DNA from: Vibrio aestuarianus
GTDB taxonomy: Bacteria > Pseudomonadota > Gammaproteobacteria > Enterobacterales > Vibrionaceae
Assembly: GCF_012395185.1 (NCBI RefSeq)
Contig: NZ_JAAZTU010000011.1
Span: 1-64,000 of the forward strand
Direction: 5' to 3'
DNA: 64,000 nt
Part shown: one piece after another, positions 38,302 to 47,313 of the stretch
Layout: the number at the start of each line of letters is the position of its first letter
How positions within the stretch are numbered: position 1 is the first letter of the stretch
Position numbers and translations under genes: made by a program
The notes under the pieces: generated by a model
The model's database searches: none
What the model was told of the DNA's origin: nothing
Seen by the model: the letters and a program-made list of their open reading frames with translations, nothing else

Positions 38302-38317
38302 ATGAGCGTTCGAGCAC
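38302..38317. promoter_or_regulatory. GlpR-like inverted repeat on the glpF side
   Basis: ATGAGCG-TT-CGAGCAC: each half matches 5 of 7 bases of the GlpR half-site, but the spacer is 2 nt instead of the E. coli 4 nt. Confidence 0.3.
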
Positions 38318-38644
38318 AATTTTGTTACTTCAAATATCCAATTTTGTTAATTAACTCATTATTTTGATCTTATCACCCATACGGATGAACAGTACAAACC
38401 TCCATAAACTTAAGCAAATACTAATTAACATCACGAATAATACGTAGAATAAAGCATGAAGTAGATAATTCATCATTTTCAATAGCAAGTTAACCGTCAG
38501 TAATCCGAGCTGCTCATAAGCGCATATCATGCTCAAAACAGACCAAGTTGTTAAATCATTAACAGTAAAAATGTTAATTAATTTTCTATTTTGACATCTA
38601 TCACTAAAATTTCATTAATCACATCGATTAAACATACAGTTTAT

Positions 38645-38658
38645 AGTTCGTTCGAACT
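38645..38658. promoter_or_regulatory. GlpR-like inverted repeat on the glpA side
   Basis: AGTTCG-TT-CGAACT is a perfect palindrome 79 bp before the glpA start, using the TTCG/CGAA core of the GlpR operator with a 2-nt spacer. A further CGAACAT half-site follows about 20 bp downstream. Confidence 0.4.
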
Positions 38659-38736
38659 TTTGTGAGCAATATATCGAACATTTATGACAAAAAATGCCAC
38701 ACTGAATGTAAGTTTTTCATCGAATAAGGTTTCACC

Positions 38737-40386
38737 ATGACCACAGCAACCCGATTTGAAACCGATGTCGTCATCATTGGTGGCGGAGCAACCGGTACTG
38801 GAATTATGCGCGACTGTGCGCTGCGTGGTATTAATTGTATTTTGCTAGAAAAAGATGATATTGCATCGGGCACGACTGGACGCAATCATGGTTTGCTGCA
38901 TTCTGGAGCACGCTACGCAGTAACAGACCCAGAGTCAGCCAAAGAATGTATCCAAGAAAATCAAATTTTAAAAAATATCGCCAGACATTGTGTTGAAAAT
39001 ACCGATGGCTTGTTCATTACGTTGCCTGAAGACGACCTGAATTTTCAAAGTACTTTTATTCAAAAATGCAGTGAGGCGGGTATCGCCACGGAGCAACTTT
39101 CAGCCAAAGAGGCGCTGAGACTCGAGCCGCACGTAAACCCCAACCTGATTAGTGCGGTAAAAGTGCCCGATGGTACGCTTGACCCTTTCCGTTTGTGTGC
39201 TTCCAACGTTTTAGACGCCAAAGAACATGGCGCCCGAATTTTCAACAAAACAATTGTCACTTCGCTCATTCGCCAAGGTGATACAATTTTGGGTGTGCGT
39301 TGCTTACAGCTTAACACTCACCAACAATACGAGATCTTCGCTAAAGAAGTCATTAACGCCGCGGGAATATGGGGTCAAAACATCTGCGAATATGCCGATC
39401 TCAACATTAAAATGTTTCCCGCCAAAGGTTCGTTACTCATTTTAGATTACCGCATCAATAACTTAGTGATTAACCGTTGCCGCAAGCCGTCAGATGCCGA
39501 CATTCTTGTTCCTGGTGATACCATTTCACTTATCGGCACCACGTCTGAACATATTGATTACGACCAAATCGACAATTTGCATGTCACAGAAAAAGAGGTT
39601 GATGTCCTCCTTGCTGAAGGCGCTAAACTTGCACCAATCATGGCGAACACCCGGGTATTGCGTGCTTATGCTGGCGTACGTCCACTCGTATCAGTAGATG
39701 ATGATGGCAGCGGTCGTAATATCAGCCGTGGCATCGTGCTACTTGATCACCAACAACGTGATGGTTTGAAAGGGCTGACTACAATTACTGGCGGTAAATT
39801 AATGACTTACCGTTTAATGGCTGAATGGGCAACCGATTTAGTTGCCAAAAAACTGGGCAATACGACGGCTTGTGAAACCCACACTCGCCCACTGCCTGGT
39901 TCAAATGAAACGCCAAAGCAAGTGAAAAAAACCGCCAGCATTGCCAAACCTATCTATGAGTCAGCCATCTACCGACACGGTGAGCGTGCTAAAAACTTCC
40001 TGACAGATGATGTAAAAAGCCAAGCCATCATTTGTGAATGTGAAATGGTGACCGCTGGTGAAATTGAATACGCCATTAAGCAGCTCGACGTGAACAATTT
40101 GGTCGACTTGCGTCGTCGTACACGTTTAGGAATGGGCCCTTGCCAAGGTGAATTATGCAGCTATCGAGCGGCCAGCTTATTTAATGAATATGGCAATGTA
40201 TCTGGTCAGCAATCCAGTCAGTTGTTGGTTGAATTTTTAGAAGAACGTTGGAAAGGTATTAAACCCATTTTTTGGGGAGATGCTCTGCGTGAGGCAGAAT
40301 TCAGTTATTGGATTTACGAAGGTTTGTTCGGGGCTAATGATATCCCAGAGCAGCAATACAAGAATGAAAATGAGGAGACGTTATGA
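38737..40386 (+). CDS. glpA: Anaerobic glycerol-3-phosphate dehydrogenase subunit A
   Basis: Catalytic FAD subunit (549 aa) of the GlpABC complex, used under anaerobic respiration. The N-terminal dinucleotide motif is VVIIGGGATGTGIMRDCALRG (split here by description: GGGATGTG at residues 14-21), with GRNHGLLHSGARYA for substrate. The C-terminal third carries a BFD-like iron-sulphur segment with Cys residues in ICECEM and GMGPCQGELC (about residues 431-475). The stop codon overlaps the glpB start (ATGA). Confidence 0.95.
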   Translation: MTTATRFETDVVIIGGGATGTGIMRDCALRGINCILLEKDDIASGTTGRNHGLLHSGARYAVTDPESAKECIQENQILKNIARHCVENTDGLFITLPEDDLNFQSTFIQKCSEAGIATEQLSAKEALRLEPHVNPNLISAVKVPDGTLDPFRLCASNVLDAKEHGARIFNKTIVTSLIRQGDTILGVRCLQLNTHQQYEIFAKEVINAAGIWGQNICEYADLNIKMFPAKGSLLILDYRINNLVINRCRKPSDADILVPGDTISLIGTTSEHIDYDQIDNLHVTEKEVDVLLAEGAKLAPIMANTRVLRAYAGVRPLVSVDDDGSGRNISRGIVLLDHQQRDGLKGLTTITGGKLMTYRLMAEWATDLVAKKLGNTTACETHTRPLPGSNETPKQVKKTASIAKPIYESAIYRHGERAKNFLTDDVKSQAIICECEMVTAGEIEYAIKQLDVNNLVDLRRRTRLGMGPCQGELCSYRAASLFNEYGNVSGQQSSQLLVEFLEERWKGIKPIFWGDALREAEFSYWIYEGLFGANDIPEQQYKNENEETL

Positions 40387-41696
40387 TTAAGTACGACGTC
40401 ACAGTTATTGGTGGAGGCATCGCAGGCTATAGTGCTGGAATTCGTTGCCTTCAAGCAGGCCTTAAGACAGCGTTAATTAGCCAAGGCCAGAGTGCGTTGC
40501 ATTTTTCTTCAGGCTCGATTGATGTTCTGGGTAAATTACCTTCAGGCCAGCCAGTAGACGCACCTTTTTTAGCCATGAAAGAGCTAGCAAAACAAGCACC
40601 TAGTCATCCTTACAGTAAAATTGGCGCTGAGATAACACAAAATAGCTTATTGTGGTTCCAAAAAACGCTGCAACAACGAGGAATGCCATTAACTCATCAG
40701 GCCGACAGCAGTAACCATTACCGTATCACGCCAATGGGCACGCTGAAAGCCACTTGGCTATCGCAACCTTATGTATATCAACACAAAACCATAGCACCGT
40801 TTAAGCGTATTATTTTGCTTGCGATTGAAGGTTACCGGGACTTTCAACCACATATGTTGCAAGGTAACTTAAGTCATTTACCTGAATTTAAAGAGATACC
40901 AAGCGAAATCATTCAAGTGACCATTCCTGGTTTTGAAACTCTTCGCCATAACCCGAACGAATTACGTTCAATCGATATTGCGCGTCTATTAAAACAGCCT
41001 CAAGCATGGACCAGTTTCTGTGACCAGTTAATGCGCTACGCCAACACGCAAGATCTTGTCATTTTACCCGCCATTATGGGTAACGGTGACGGGCTAACCT
41101 TATTAAACAAACTCAAATTAGCAACCAATCTACAACTGCATGAAGTACCCACTATGCCACCATCATTAATGGGGATTCGCATTGAAGAATCGCTAAGTCG
41201 GGCCTTTTTAACAATGGGCGGTATTCATCTTAAAGGTGACAAAGTCGTGAATGGGGAGTTTGAAGGTGACAAGCTCACCGCGATTCATACACAAAACCTC
41301 ACCGATATGCCTATTCAAGCGGATCACTTTGTAATGGCGACAGGCAGTTATTTCAGTCAAGGTTTATCCGCTTCGCATAATGGCGTTTCTGAACCGATCT
41401 TCCAGTTGCAAGTAAACAGCGTCAGTGATCGTACTCAGTGGCGAAATAACGCATTCTTTGCCCAGCAATCACATCCATTTATGACCTTTGGTGTAGAAAC
41501 TAACCACCATTTAAATCCGATACATCAAGGGACTGTGATCAAAAACTTATACTGCTGTGGCTCAATGCTTGGTGGCTATGACCCTGTTTTTGAAGGCAGT
41601 GGTGGTGGTGTTGCCATTGCGAGTGCTTATCACGCCACATCGCAGATTATCGCCCAATCACAGACAAAAAATTCCATTGAGGAGGCTTTAGTATGA
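40383..41696 (+). CDS. glpB: Anaerobic glycerol-3-phosphate dehydrogenase subunit B
   Basis: Flavoprotein subunit (437 aa) of GlpABC with an N-terminal FAD/FMN motif (VIGGGIAGYSAGIRCLQAG, residues 8-26) and a C-terminal CCGSMLGGYDPVFEGSGGG segment. It passes electrons from GlpA toward the membrane subunit. It overlaps glpA and glpC by 4 nt at each end, a typical translationally coupled operon. Confidence 0.94.
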   Translation: MIKYDVTVIGGGIAGYSAGIRCLQAGLKTALISQGQSALHFSSGSIDVLGKLPSGQPVDAPFLAMKELAKQAPSHPYSKIGAEITQNSLLWFQKTLQQRGMPLTHQADSSNHYRITPMGTLKATWLSQPYVYQHKTIAPFKRIILLAIEGYRDFQPHMLQGNLSHLPEFKEIPSEIIQVTIPGFETLRHNPNELRSIDIARLLKQPQAWTSFCDQLMRYANTQDLVILPAIMGNGDGLTLLNKLKLATNLQLHEVPTMPPSLMGIRIEESLSRAFLTMGGIHLKGDKVVNGEFEGDKLTAIHTQNLTDMPIQADHFVMATGSYFSQGLSASHNGVSEPIFQLQVNSVSDRTQWRNNAFFAQQSHPFMTFGVETNHHLNPIHQGTVIKNLYCCGSMLGGYDPVFEGSGGGVAIASAYHATSQIIAQSQTKNSIEEALV

Positions 41697-42919
41697 CAAC
41701 CTCTTTTATCGAAGCTGCACCTAAAAACACCTCATTTGATCAGTGCATCAAATGCACCGTATGCACTGTGTATTGCCCCGTAGCGAAAGCGAACCCTCTT
41801 TATCCAGGGCCAAAACAGTGCGGACCGGACGGTGAACGCCTACGGATAAAAAGTGCAGAATATTACGATGACTTACTGAAGCTGTGTACTAACTGCAAAC
41901 GTTGCGAAACCGCTTGTCCATCAGGTGTTAAGATCGGCGATATCATTGCCGTTGCTCGCGGTAAGCACGGCAAGAAATCATTCAGTCCGAAATTGGTGCG
42001 CGATTACGTGCTCAGCCACACCGATTTATTCGGGACATTGGCTACACCATTTGCGCCAATTGTTAACGTCGCTACCTCTATGCCACTGGTTAAAAAAGTG
42101 ATGCATAAAACCATTGGCGTTCACGACCATAAATCACTACCTAAATATTCGCATGGTACATTTCGTCGTTGGTTCAAACAAAACTGCACTCGTCAGCCTC
42201 TTTATACACGCCAAGTTAGTTATTTCCACGGCTGCTATGTGAATTACAACCATCCTCAACTAGGCAAAGATTTCGTTGCCGTGATGAATGCGATGAATAT
42301 TGGTGTACGTTTGTTGGATAATGAGAAGTGTTGCGGCGTGCCACTAATTGCCAACGGTTTTCACGATAAGGCTCGCAAAAACGCATTATTGAATGTGAAG
42401 AATATTGAAACCGCGGTGTTAGATCGTCAAACCTCGGTACTGTCGACTTCTTCGACTTGCTCATTCACTTTACAACAAGAATACCCACATGTTTTAGGCG
42501 TTGATAATAGTAAGGTGGTCAATAAAATTGAATATGTCACCCGCTTTTTACTCAAAGAATTCATGAGTGGCAATGCGCCCAGAATGAAACCGGTAAACTT
42601 AAAAGTGGTCTATCACACCCCTTGCCACCTAGAGCGTAGCGGCAATGTTATGTTTACCATTGAACTGTTAAAGATGATCCCTGGGTTAGAACTGATCGTG
42701 CTTGACAGTGAGTGCTGTGGCTTAGCCGGAACCTACGGTTTTAAAGAAGAAAACTATGATGTATCAATGAAAATTGGATCGCATTTATTTGATTCGATCA
42801 AAGCCTCTCAAGCAGACTATGCCATTACTGATTGCGAAACGTGCAAATGGCAAATCGAGGAGAATACCGCTCTAGAGACTATCCACCCCATCAGCTTATT
42901 AGCGATGGCGATTGCTTAA
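41693..42919 (+). CDS. glpC: Anaerobic glycerol-3-phosphate dehydrogenase subunit C
   Basis: Iron-sulphur, membrane-anchoring subunit (408 aa). Two 4Fe-4S motifs are at the N-terminus (CIKCTVCTVYCP and CTNCKRCETACP). Two cysteine-rich CCG repeats follow (CCGVPL with HTPCHLERSG; CCGLAGTYG with DCETCKW). It links GlpAB to the quinone pool. Last gene of glpABC and followed by a terminator. Confidence 0.95.
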   Translation: MTTSFIEAAPKNTSFDQCIKCTVCTVYCPVAKANPLYPGPKQCGPDGERLRIKSAEYYDDLLKLCTNCKRCETACPSGVKIGDIIAVARGKHGKKSFSPKLVRDYVLSHTDLFGTLATPFAPIVNVATSMPLVKKVMHKTIGVHDHKSLPKYSHGTFRRWFKQNCTRQPLYTRQVSYFHGCYVNYNHPQLGKDFVAVMNAMNIGVRLLDNEKCCGVPLIANGFHDKARKNALLNVKNIETAVLDRQTSVLSTSSTCSFTLQQEYPHVLGVDNSKVVNKIEYVTRFLLKEFMSGNAPRMKPVNLKVVYHTPCHLERSGNVMFTIELLKMIPGLELIVLDSECCGLAGTYGFKEENYDVSMKIGSHLFDSIKASQADYAITDCETCKWQIEENTALETIHPISLLAMAIA

Positions 42920-42930
42920 ACGCAGTAACA

Positions 42931-42964
42931 AAAAAGCCAGACTGCAATCGCGTCTGGCCTTTTC
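42931..42964. terminator. Bidirectional terminator between glpC and fabH2
   Basis: AAAAAGCCAGAC, a 9-nt loop, GTCTGGCCTTTT. It lies between convergent genes and has A and T tracts on the appropriate sides. Confidence 0.85.
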
Positions 42965-42979
42965 AATGACTTTTTAGTT

Positions 42980-44074
42980 TTATTTACTTGCTAAAGGGCG
43001 TAATTGGCAATGCTCTATGGCATTGGCTAACAGCTCTAACGCCGTTGACTCACACTCAGTTAAAACAGCATTACTTTGAGCAATTGGTGTCACGCGTTGC
43101 CCCCATTTGATATACCCAGCCCCCCACGTCAACCCTGCGCCAAAGGCAGCAACAAGCAAGTTATCATTCGCTTTGATCTTGCCTTGCTCAACCGCTTCGC
43201 ACAGTGCAATCGGCACCGTCGCGGCAGAGGTGTTACCATAGTGTTGAATATTAACGAAAGCTTTATCTTGGCTGATGCCCGACAAATCACAAAGCGTTTG
43301 AATAATACGCACATTGGCTTGATGAGGGATCACAACATCAATATCATCGGTTGAAAGATCAGAACGTGACAATACCGTTTGCGCTGCCGCCCCCATCCCT
43401 CTCACCGCTCGTTTGAAGATTTCTTTACCTACAAAGTCAAAATCCCAGTAACCGTTGTCAGCAGCAAAACGGTCCATTGATGAACCAAATTTAGGCACAG
43501 CGAGAATGTCTCGCCCTTCCGCATCACAACCAATTTGAGCCTCTTGCAAACCTAGTTCTTGCTCTGTTTTGCTCAGCACAACCGCCCCAGCACCATCACC
43601 AAACAACACAGCGGTATCACGCTTGGTCCAATCGATATAAAAAGACAAACGCTCTGCACCCACTACTAAAGCATGGCGGTAGTGACTCGATTGAATTAAG
43701 CGGGTGGCGGTTTCTAAACCATACACAAACCCAGTGCACGCGGCGTTCAAATCAAAAGCAGCCGCGCTTTTAATACCAAGATTTTGCTGCACTTTCGAGG
43801 CGATATTGGGAATGAGCGAATCAGGTGAACACGTCGCGATGATGATAAGATCAATCTCCGAAGCATCAATGCCCGCACAGGCAATAGCGTGTTGAGCGGC
43901 AACGGTGGCCATATCAGAAGTATTGACATGACTAATGCGGCGATTTTCAATACCAGTACGCGTTCGGATCCACTCATCTGAAGTTTCTAGAAACGTACTA
44001 AGATCTTGGTTGGAGAGCTCTGCAGGCGGAAGACATTTTCCCCAACCTGTAATTTCGGCATAAAATTTTGTCAT
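42980..44074 (-). CDS. fabH: Beta-ketoacyl-ACP synthase III (second FabH)
   Basis: Thiolase-fold condensing enzyme of 364 aa that joins an acyl-CoA primer to malonyl-ACP. The catalytic triad is visible: Cys113 ([11 protein letters not shown]), His251 ([10 protein letters not shown]) and Asn281 ([11 protein letters not shown]). A C-terminal tail of about 30 residues extends beyond the [13 protein letters not shown] end seen in housekeeping FabH of about 316 aa. Vibrio species often carry such a second FabH on the small chromosome beside trxC, as here. Whether it primes normal or branched/odd chains cannot be told. Confidence 0.9.
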   Translation of the reverse strand: MTKFYAEITGWGKCLPPAELSNQDLSTFLETSDEWIRTRTGIENRRISHVNTSDMATVAAQHAIACAGIDASEIDLIIIATCSPDSLIPNIASKVQQNLGIKSAAAFDLNAACTGFVYGLETATRLIQSSHYRHALVVGAERLSFYIDWTKRDTAVLFGDGAGAVVLSKTEQELGLQEAQIGCDAEGRDILAVPKFGSSMDRFAADNGYWDFDFVGKEIFKRAVRGMGAAAQTVLSRSDLSTDDIDVVIPHQANVRIIQTLCDLSGISQDKAFVNIQHYGNTSAATVPIALCEAVEQGKIKANDNLLVAAFGAGLTWGAGYIKWGQRVTPIAQSNAVLTECESTALELLANAIEHCQLRPLASK

Positions 44075-44260
44075 TATTAACCTGTTTTTGTTGTATTTTC
44101 TAAGGCGATCAAAAGACTTTCAATTAAATAAGCACTCGCCCTATGAAAGGTAGCGGAGCGAAAAAAGGCCTTTGCAATATTAATTAGTATACGTGCTTTT
44201 GCTCAAGCGTTAAATTTATGGTCAGCAATATACAATTAGAAAAAGGAAAGAGAGGTCATC

Positions 44261-44695
44261 ATGTCTACATTTAATACTCGTTGCCCTGCGTGTCACGGTG
44301 TTAATCGCGTCCCGTTAGAACGTGTATCTGACAGCCCTAACTGCGGCAAATGCCAAGCGTCATTGCTTGGCGGTGCGCCCATCGAAGGCACTGAAGCAAA
44401 TTTTGCGGCCCTATTGAAAAGCAACCAACCTGTGGTAGTCGATTTTTGGGCTCCGTGGTGTAATCCATGCGTTGGATTTGCTCCTGTATTTTCCGATGTT
44501 GCTACAGAGCATAAAGGTAATGTGCGTTTTGTAAAAGTTGACACAGAAAGTCAACAAAATCTCGCGGCAAAATATCAAATCCGCAGCATTCCAACTGTTA
44601 TGCTCTTTAAAAACGGTCAAAAAGTAGAGGTTATTAATGGTGCCCTACCAAAAAGCCAATTTAATCAATGGTTAAACCAAGCTTTAACCAAATAA
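44261..44695 (+). CDS. trxC: Thioredoxin 2 with N-terminal zinc site
   Basis: Cytoplasmic disulphide reductase (144 aa). An N-terminal zinc-binding pair of motifs is present (CPAC at residues 8-11 and CGKC at 28-31), typical of TrxC and lacking in TrxA. The redox active site reads WCNPC (Cys67, Cys70) instead of the standard WCGPC. The rest is a normal thioredoxin fold with VKVDTESQQ and the cis-Pro segment RSIPTVMLF. AAAGGAAAGAGAGG precedes the ATG. It is divergent from fabH2. Confidence 0.94.
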   Translation: MSTFNTRCPACHGVNRVPLERVSDSPNCGKCQASLLGGAPIEGTEANFAALLKSNQPVVVDFWAPWCNPCVGFAPVFSDVATEHKGNVRFVKVDTESQQNLAAKYQIRSIPTVMLFKNGQKVEVINGALPKSQFNQWLNQALTK

Positions 44696-44716
44696 AAAGC
44701 ATCTGAAAATCCAAAT

Positions 44717-44751
44717 AAAGTTGGCATTATTTGACTATTTATGCCAACTTT
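44717..44751 (+). terminator. Long inverted repeat after trxC
   Basis: AAAGTTGGCAT and ATGCCAACTTT form an 11-bp stem around a 13-nt loop, about 20 bp after the trxC stop. The T-run is only three bases, so termination is likely but not certain. Confidence 0.6.
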
Positions 44752-44891
44752 ACGCTCGTTTTCTTCCATTGCAACAACGATTAATAAAATTAATCGTAAA
44801 GAACACAATTTTTCGTTTTACCTTTTCCACTATCAACTCCATATTCGCCCGAAATCACCTCCTTTTATTTTTTGATTTTGAGGCAAAGTCA

Positions 44892-46052
44892 TTGGACAAC
44901 ATCACTGTTAACGTGTCTTCTCCACGTATCTCTGTACCTGTTATTGCGCTGTCGCTCTATGCGATAGCATCAGGTTATTTAATGAGTATGATCCCGTTGA
45001 TGTTGCCTCATTACGGGCTAGAAAGCTCGCTTGCCAGCTGGTTAGCGAGCGCCTTTTATGCTGGGCTATTGCTTGGCGCATTAGTGGTGGAACCTTTCGT
45101 TAACCGCGTTGGACATCGCATCGCATTTGTTTGGTGTCTTGTTGCCCTGATGCTCACCATCATCGCTTTACCTGCTATGCACATCGCAGAAGTGTGGTTA
45201 GTAGCACGCTTTATTGCTGGCGCTGCAGTTGCTGGCGTTTTTGTTGTGGTTGAATCTTGGCTAATGCACGGTGATGAAAAAGGCCGAGCTAAACGCTTAG
45301 GTATTTATATGGCGGCACTTTATGGTGGCACAGCACTTGGTCAATTAGGTATTGGTTACCTTGGCGTATCCGGCGGCGTGCCGTTCATTGCCATCATTAC
45401 TTTATTACTTATTGCGAGTACAGTATTAATCTACGGCGATTCAGATCAACCTTCGACTCAGAATTCCTCAAGCTTGTCACTAAAACAGGTTTTCAAACTT
45501 AACCATGCTGCGTTGCTTGGCTGTGCGGTTTCTGGCTTAACGCTTGGTGCAATATACGGCTTAATGCCAATCGAACTTGAGCTACGTGGCATCAGTCATA
45601 CTGACTTAGGCAGCCTGATGGCGTTGGTGGTATTAGGTGGCATGGCCGTTCAACCAATGGTTCCTTGGCTATCTAAATTTATGGGCCGTACACTGCTGAT
45701 GGCGATGTTTTGCTTGCTTGGATCGGCAGCTATTGCGATGACTTTATTGCAGTCAGGCATCATGATGTTGGCAGCCAGTCTGTTTGTGTTAGGAATGGCG
45801 ACTTTTGCACTCTACCCTATCGCGATTAATTTAGGCTGTGACAAATTGGATGGAAATTACATTGTATCAGCCACGCAAGTGATGCTTTTCAGCTACAGCA
45901 TTGGCTCTGTTTCTGGGCCACTGATTGCCGATTGGTTTATGCAGCGTTCACAAGGTCTGATGGGCTATTTACTGGTTGCGTTGCTGACAACCTGCCTTTA
46001 TATGTTAATGGCGAGTATGAAAACCAAGCGCCAGTGGGTCGCCGGCGAATAG
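44892..46052 (+). CDS. MFS transporter (YcaD-like)
   Basis: Major-facilitator permease with about 12 helices (386 aa). Helix 1 is IALSLYAIASGYLMSMIPLML; later helices include ARFIAGAAVAGVFVVVESWL, resembling the YcaD group whose VESWL segment is characteristic. Substrate unknown. I chose the TTG at 44892 because GAGG lies about 9 nt upstream and the protein then begins shortly before helix 1. The frame is open back to 44721, but that part overlaps the trxC inverted repeat and does not look like a transporter N-terminus. Confidence 0.8.
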   Translation: MDNITVNVSSPRISVPVIALSLYAIASGYLMSMIPLMLPHYGLESSLASWLASAFYAGLLLGALVVEPFVNRVGHRIAFVWCLVALMLTIIALPAMHIAEVWLVARFIAGAAVAGVFVVVESWLMHGDEKGRAKRLGIYMAALYGGTALGQLGIGYLGVSGGVPFIAIITLLLIASTVLIYGDSDQPSTQNSSSLSLKQVFKLNHAALLGCAVSGLTLGAIYGLMPIELELRGISHTDLGSLMALVVLGGMAVQPMVPWLSKFMGRTLLMAMFCLLGSAAIAMTLLQSGIMMLAASLFVLGMATFALYPIAINLGCDKLDGNYIVSATQVMLFSYSIGSVSGPLIADWFMQRSQGLMGYLLVALLTTCLYMLMASMKTKRQWVAGE

Positions 46053-46083
46053 CATCGCAGTGAATAACCAAGCTTAAGCCATT

Positions 46084-46485
46084 TCATTTACTGGACGGCG
46101 CATTTTTCAATCGTTGATGACGATTTGAAAGGTGCGCTTTTGGTTTTTCGGGGATAGTCCTTTTTTCGTGTAGCAGATGCCGAATAGCTAAAATAGGATG
46201 TGGTAATAGCATTCTTGGTCCTGCGTAGCGCATCACCAATCTCATTTGTTCTTTTGGCTCAGGTTTATAGCAATGAATTGGGCATTGGTTACAAGTAGGT
46301 TTGTGTTGACCGTATGGACAGCGATCCAATCGAATTTCAGCGTATTCAAGTAATGCTTGGCAAGCATCACACAAACCTTGCGGCATGTCGTGATGGCGTT
46401 GGCAGTATATCTCCAACATGGATTTCACTGTGCGAAACTCTGTAAGTAGTTTACCCGTTAAAAGATCACTGATTGGCTTTTTCAT
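46084..46485 (-). CDS. YgbA-like (nitrous oxide-stimulated promoter) family protein
   Basis: Small protein (133 aa) with many conserved Cys and His: YCQRHHDMPQGLCDACQALLEYA and RCPYGQHKPTCNQCPIHCYKPE, then MRYAGPRMLLPHPILAIRHLL. This is the YgbA family, commonly under NsrR and induced by nitric oxide; the Cys pattern suggests metal or Fe-S binding. I did not find a convincing NsrR site upstream. Confidence 0.87.
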   Translation of the reverse strand: MKKPISDLLTGKLLTEFRTVKSMLEIYCQRHHDMPQGLCDACQALLEYAEIRLDRCPYGQHKPTCNQCPIHCYKPEPKEQMRLVMRYAGPRMLLPHPILAIRHLLHEKRTIPEKPKAHLSNRHQRLKNAPSSK

Positions 46486-46580
46486 TCCCTATATCTCCAT
46501 TGAGTTCACACCCAAAAACAAGTATCCTGCGCCACCTTGTTCCCTGTGAACCAATGATTCACCGTTAAAGAGCACACATT

Positions 46581-46784
46581 ATGAACCGTAAAAAGAAAAT
46601 CAATCAAGCGCTGAAGAAACACCTAAAAAAGAAAAATGCTAAACTGCACCCAAGCAACAAGCCACGTTACATTTCTAAAGCTGAACGAGCAAAATTAGAA
46701 GCAGAACAAGCTACAACAGCAGAAGCGACGCACACCGAACAAAACGCTAACGCAGTCGCCGCGCAAAGCGAATCACAACAGTAA
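46581..46784 (+). CDS. DUF2986 family small basic protein
   Basis: Short protein (67 aa) with a Lys/Arg-rich N-terminus (MNRKKKINQALKKHLKKKN), then KPRYISKAERAKLE and an Ala/Glu/Gln-rich tail. This matches the DUF2986 family of marine gammaproteobacteria, function unknown; the basic half suggests nucleic acid or ribosome contact. Its 3' end overlaps the convergent NYN gene by 12 nt. Confidence 0.8.
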   Translation: MNRKKKINQALKKHLKKKNAKLHPSNKPRYISKAERAKLEAEQATTAEATHTEQNANAVAAQSESQQ

Positions 46785-47246
46785 GTCTTGCTCTATTGGA
46801 ACAAATCGGCTGGCGACATCAATCAAACTTTGAGCCGTCAGCCTTGGCACGCCATATACTTCCACTCGCTTGTTAAAGCGTTGTTTAATGCGTTCAACCA
46901 ATAACTCAAAGTCTCCATCACCCGACACTAAGACAATCACGTCAGCTTGTTCTGCTAATTCAACCGCATCAAGTGTAATGCCAACATCCCAATCCCCTTT
47001 TGCACTGCCATCACGACGCTGAATAAATGGTTTAAGCTGCACATCAAAGCCAATTCCACGCAAAATATGGTGAAACTGACGTTGCTTTGGATCTTGGCTA
47101 GCAATGGCATAAGCATTAGCCTTAACCACTTCACGGCCATGGGTAGCCACGTACCAAAACTGGTTGTAATCAAAGTTCTGGCGATACTTTTCTTTGCAGG
47201 TGTAGTAGACGTTTTGTACGTCGACCAAAATAGCAACTTTTTCCAT
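46773..47246 (-). CDS. NYN domain (LabA/DUF88-type) predicted RNase
   Basis: Protein of 157 aa with a PIN-like NYN fold. Acidic residues at the expected sites are the Asp in VAILVDVQNVYY, the Asp pair in KGDWDVGITLDAVE, and VLVSGDGDFELLVERI. The family is thought to comprise metal-dependent RNases; the target is unknown. The ATG at 47246 follows GAGAG and gives the usual MEKVAILVDVQN start. Confidence 0.87.
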   Translation of the reverse strand: MEKVAILVDVQNVYYTCKEKYRQNFDYNQFWYVATHGREVVKANAYAIASQDPKQRQFHHILRGIGFDVQLKPFIQRRDGSAKGDWDVGITLDAVELAEQADVIVLVSGDGDFELLVERIKQRFNKRVEVYGVPRLTAQSLIDVASRFVPIEQDLLL

Positions 47247-47313
47247 CTGTTTTCTCTCAAGCAGAAACGAAAACAGCGGCCTATCATCGCCGCTGCTTTG
47301 CAAATTGAGTGCA

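Larger units (their letters stand above)
38209..38736. promoter_or_regulatory. glpF/glpA divergent control region
   Basis: A 528-bp AT-rich gap between divergent glycerol operons without a convincing gene. It holds two GlpR-like inverted repeats near its ends (38302-38317 and 38645-38658), a CGAACAT half-site at about 38675-38681, and a short TGTGT-GAG-ACACA repeat (38246-38258) near the glpF start. The middle (about 38340-38600) shows nothing recognisable beyond AT richness. Confidence 0.5.

Noticed and set aside
38351..38536. 61-codon hydrophobic minus-strand frame in the glpF/glpA gap
   Set aside because: Very AT-rich, no ribosome binding site and no family match; chance open frames of this kind are expected there.
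44721..44891. 57-codon N-terminal extension of the MFS transporter
   Set aside because: It overlaps the inverted repeat after trxC and has a composition unlike transporter N-termini; the TTG at 44892 has a better ribosome binding site.
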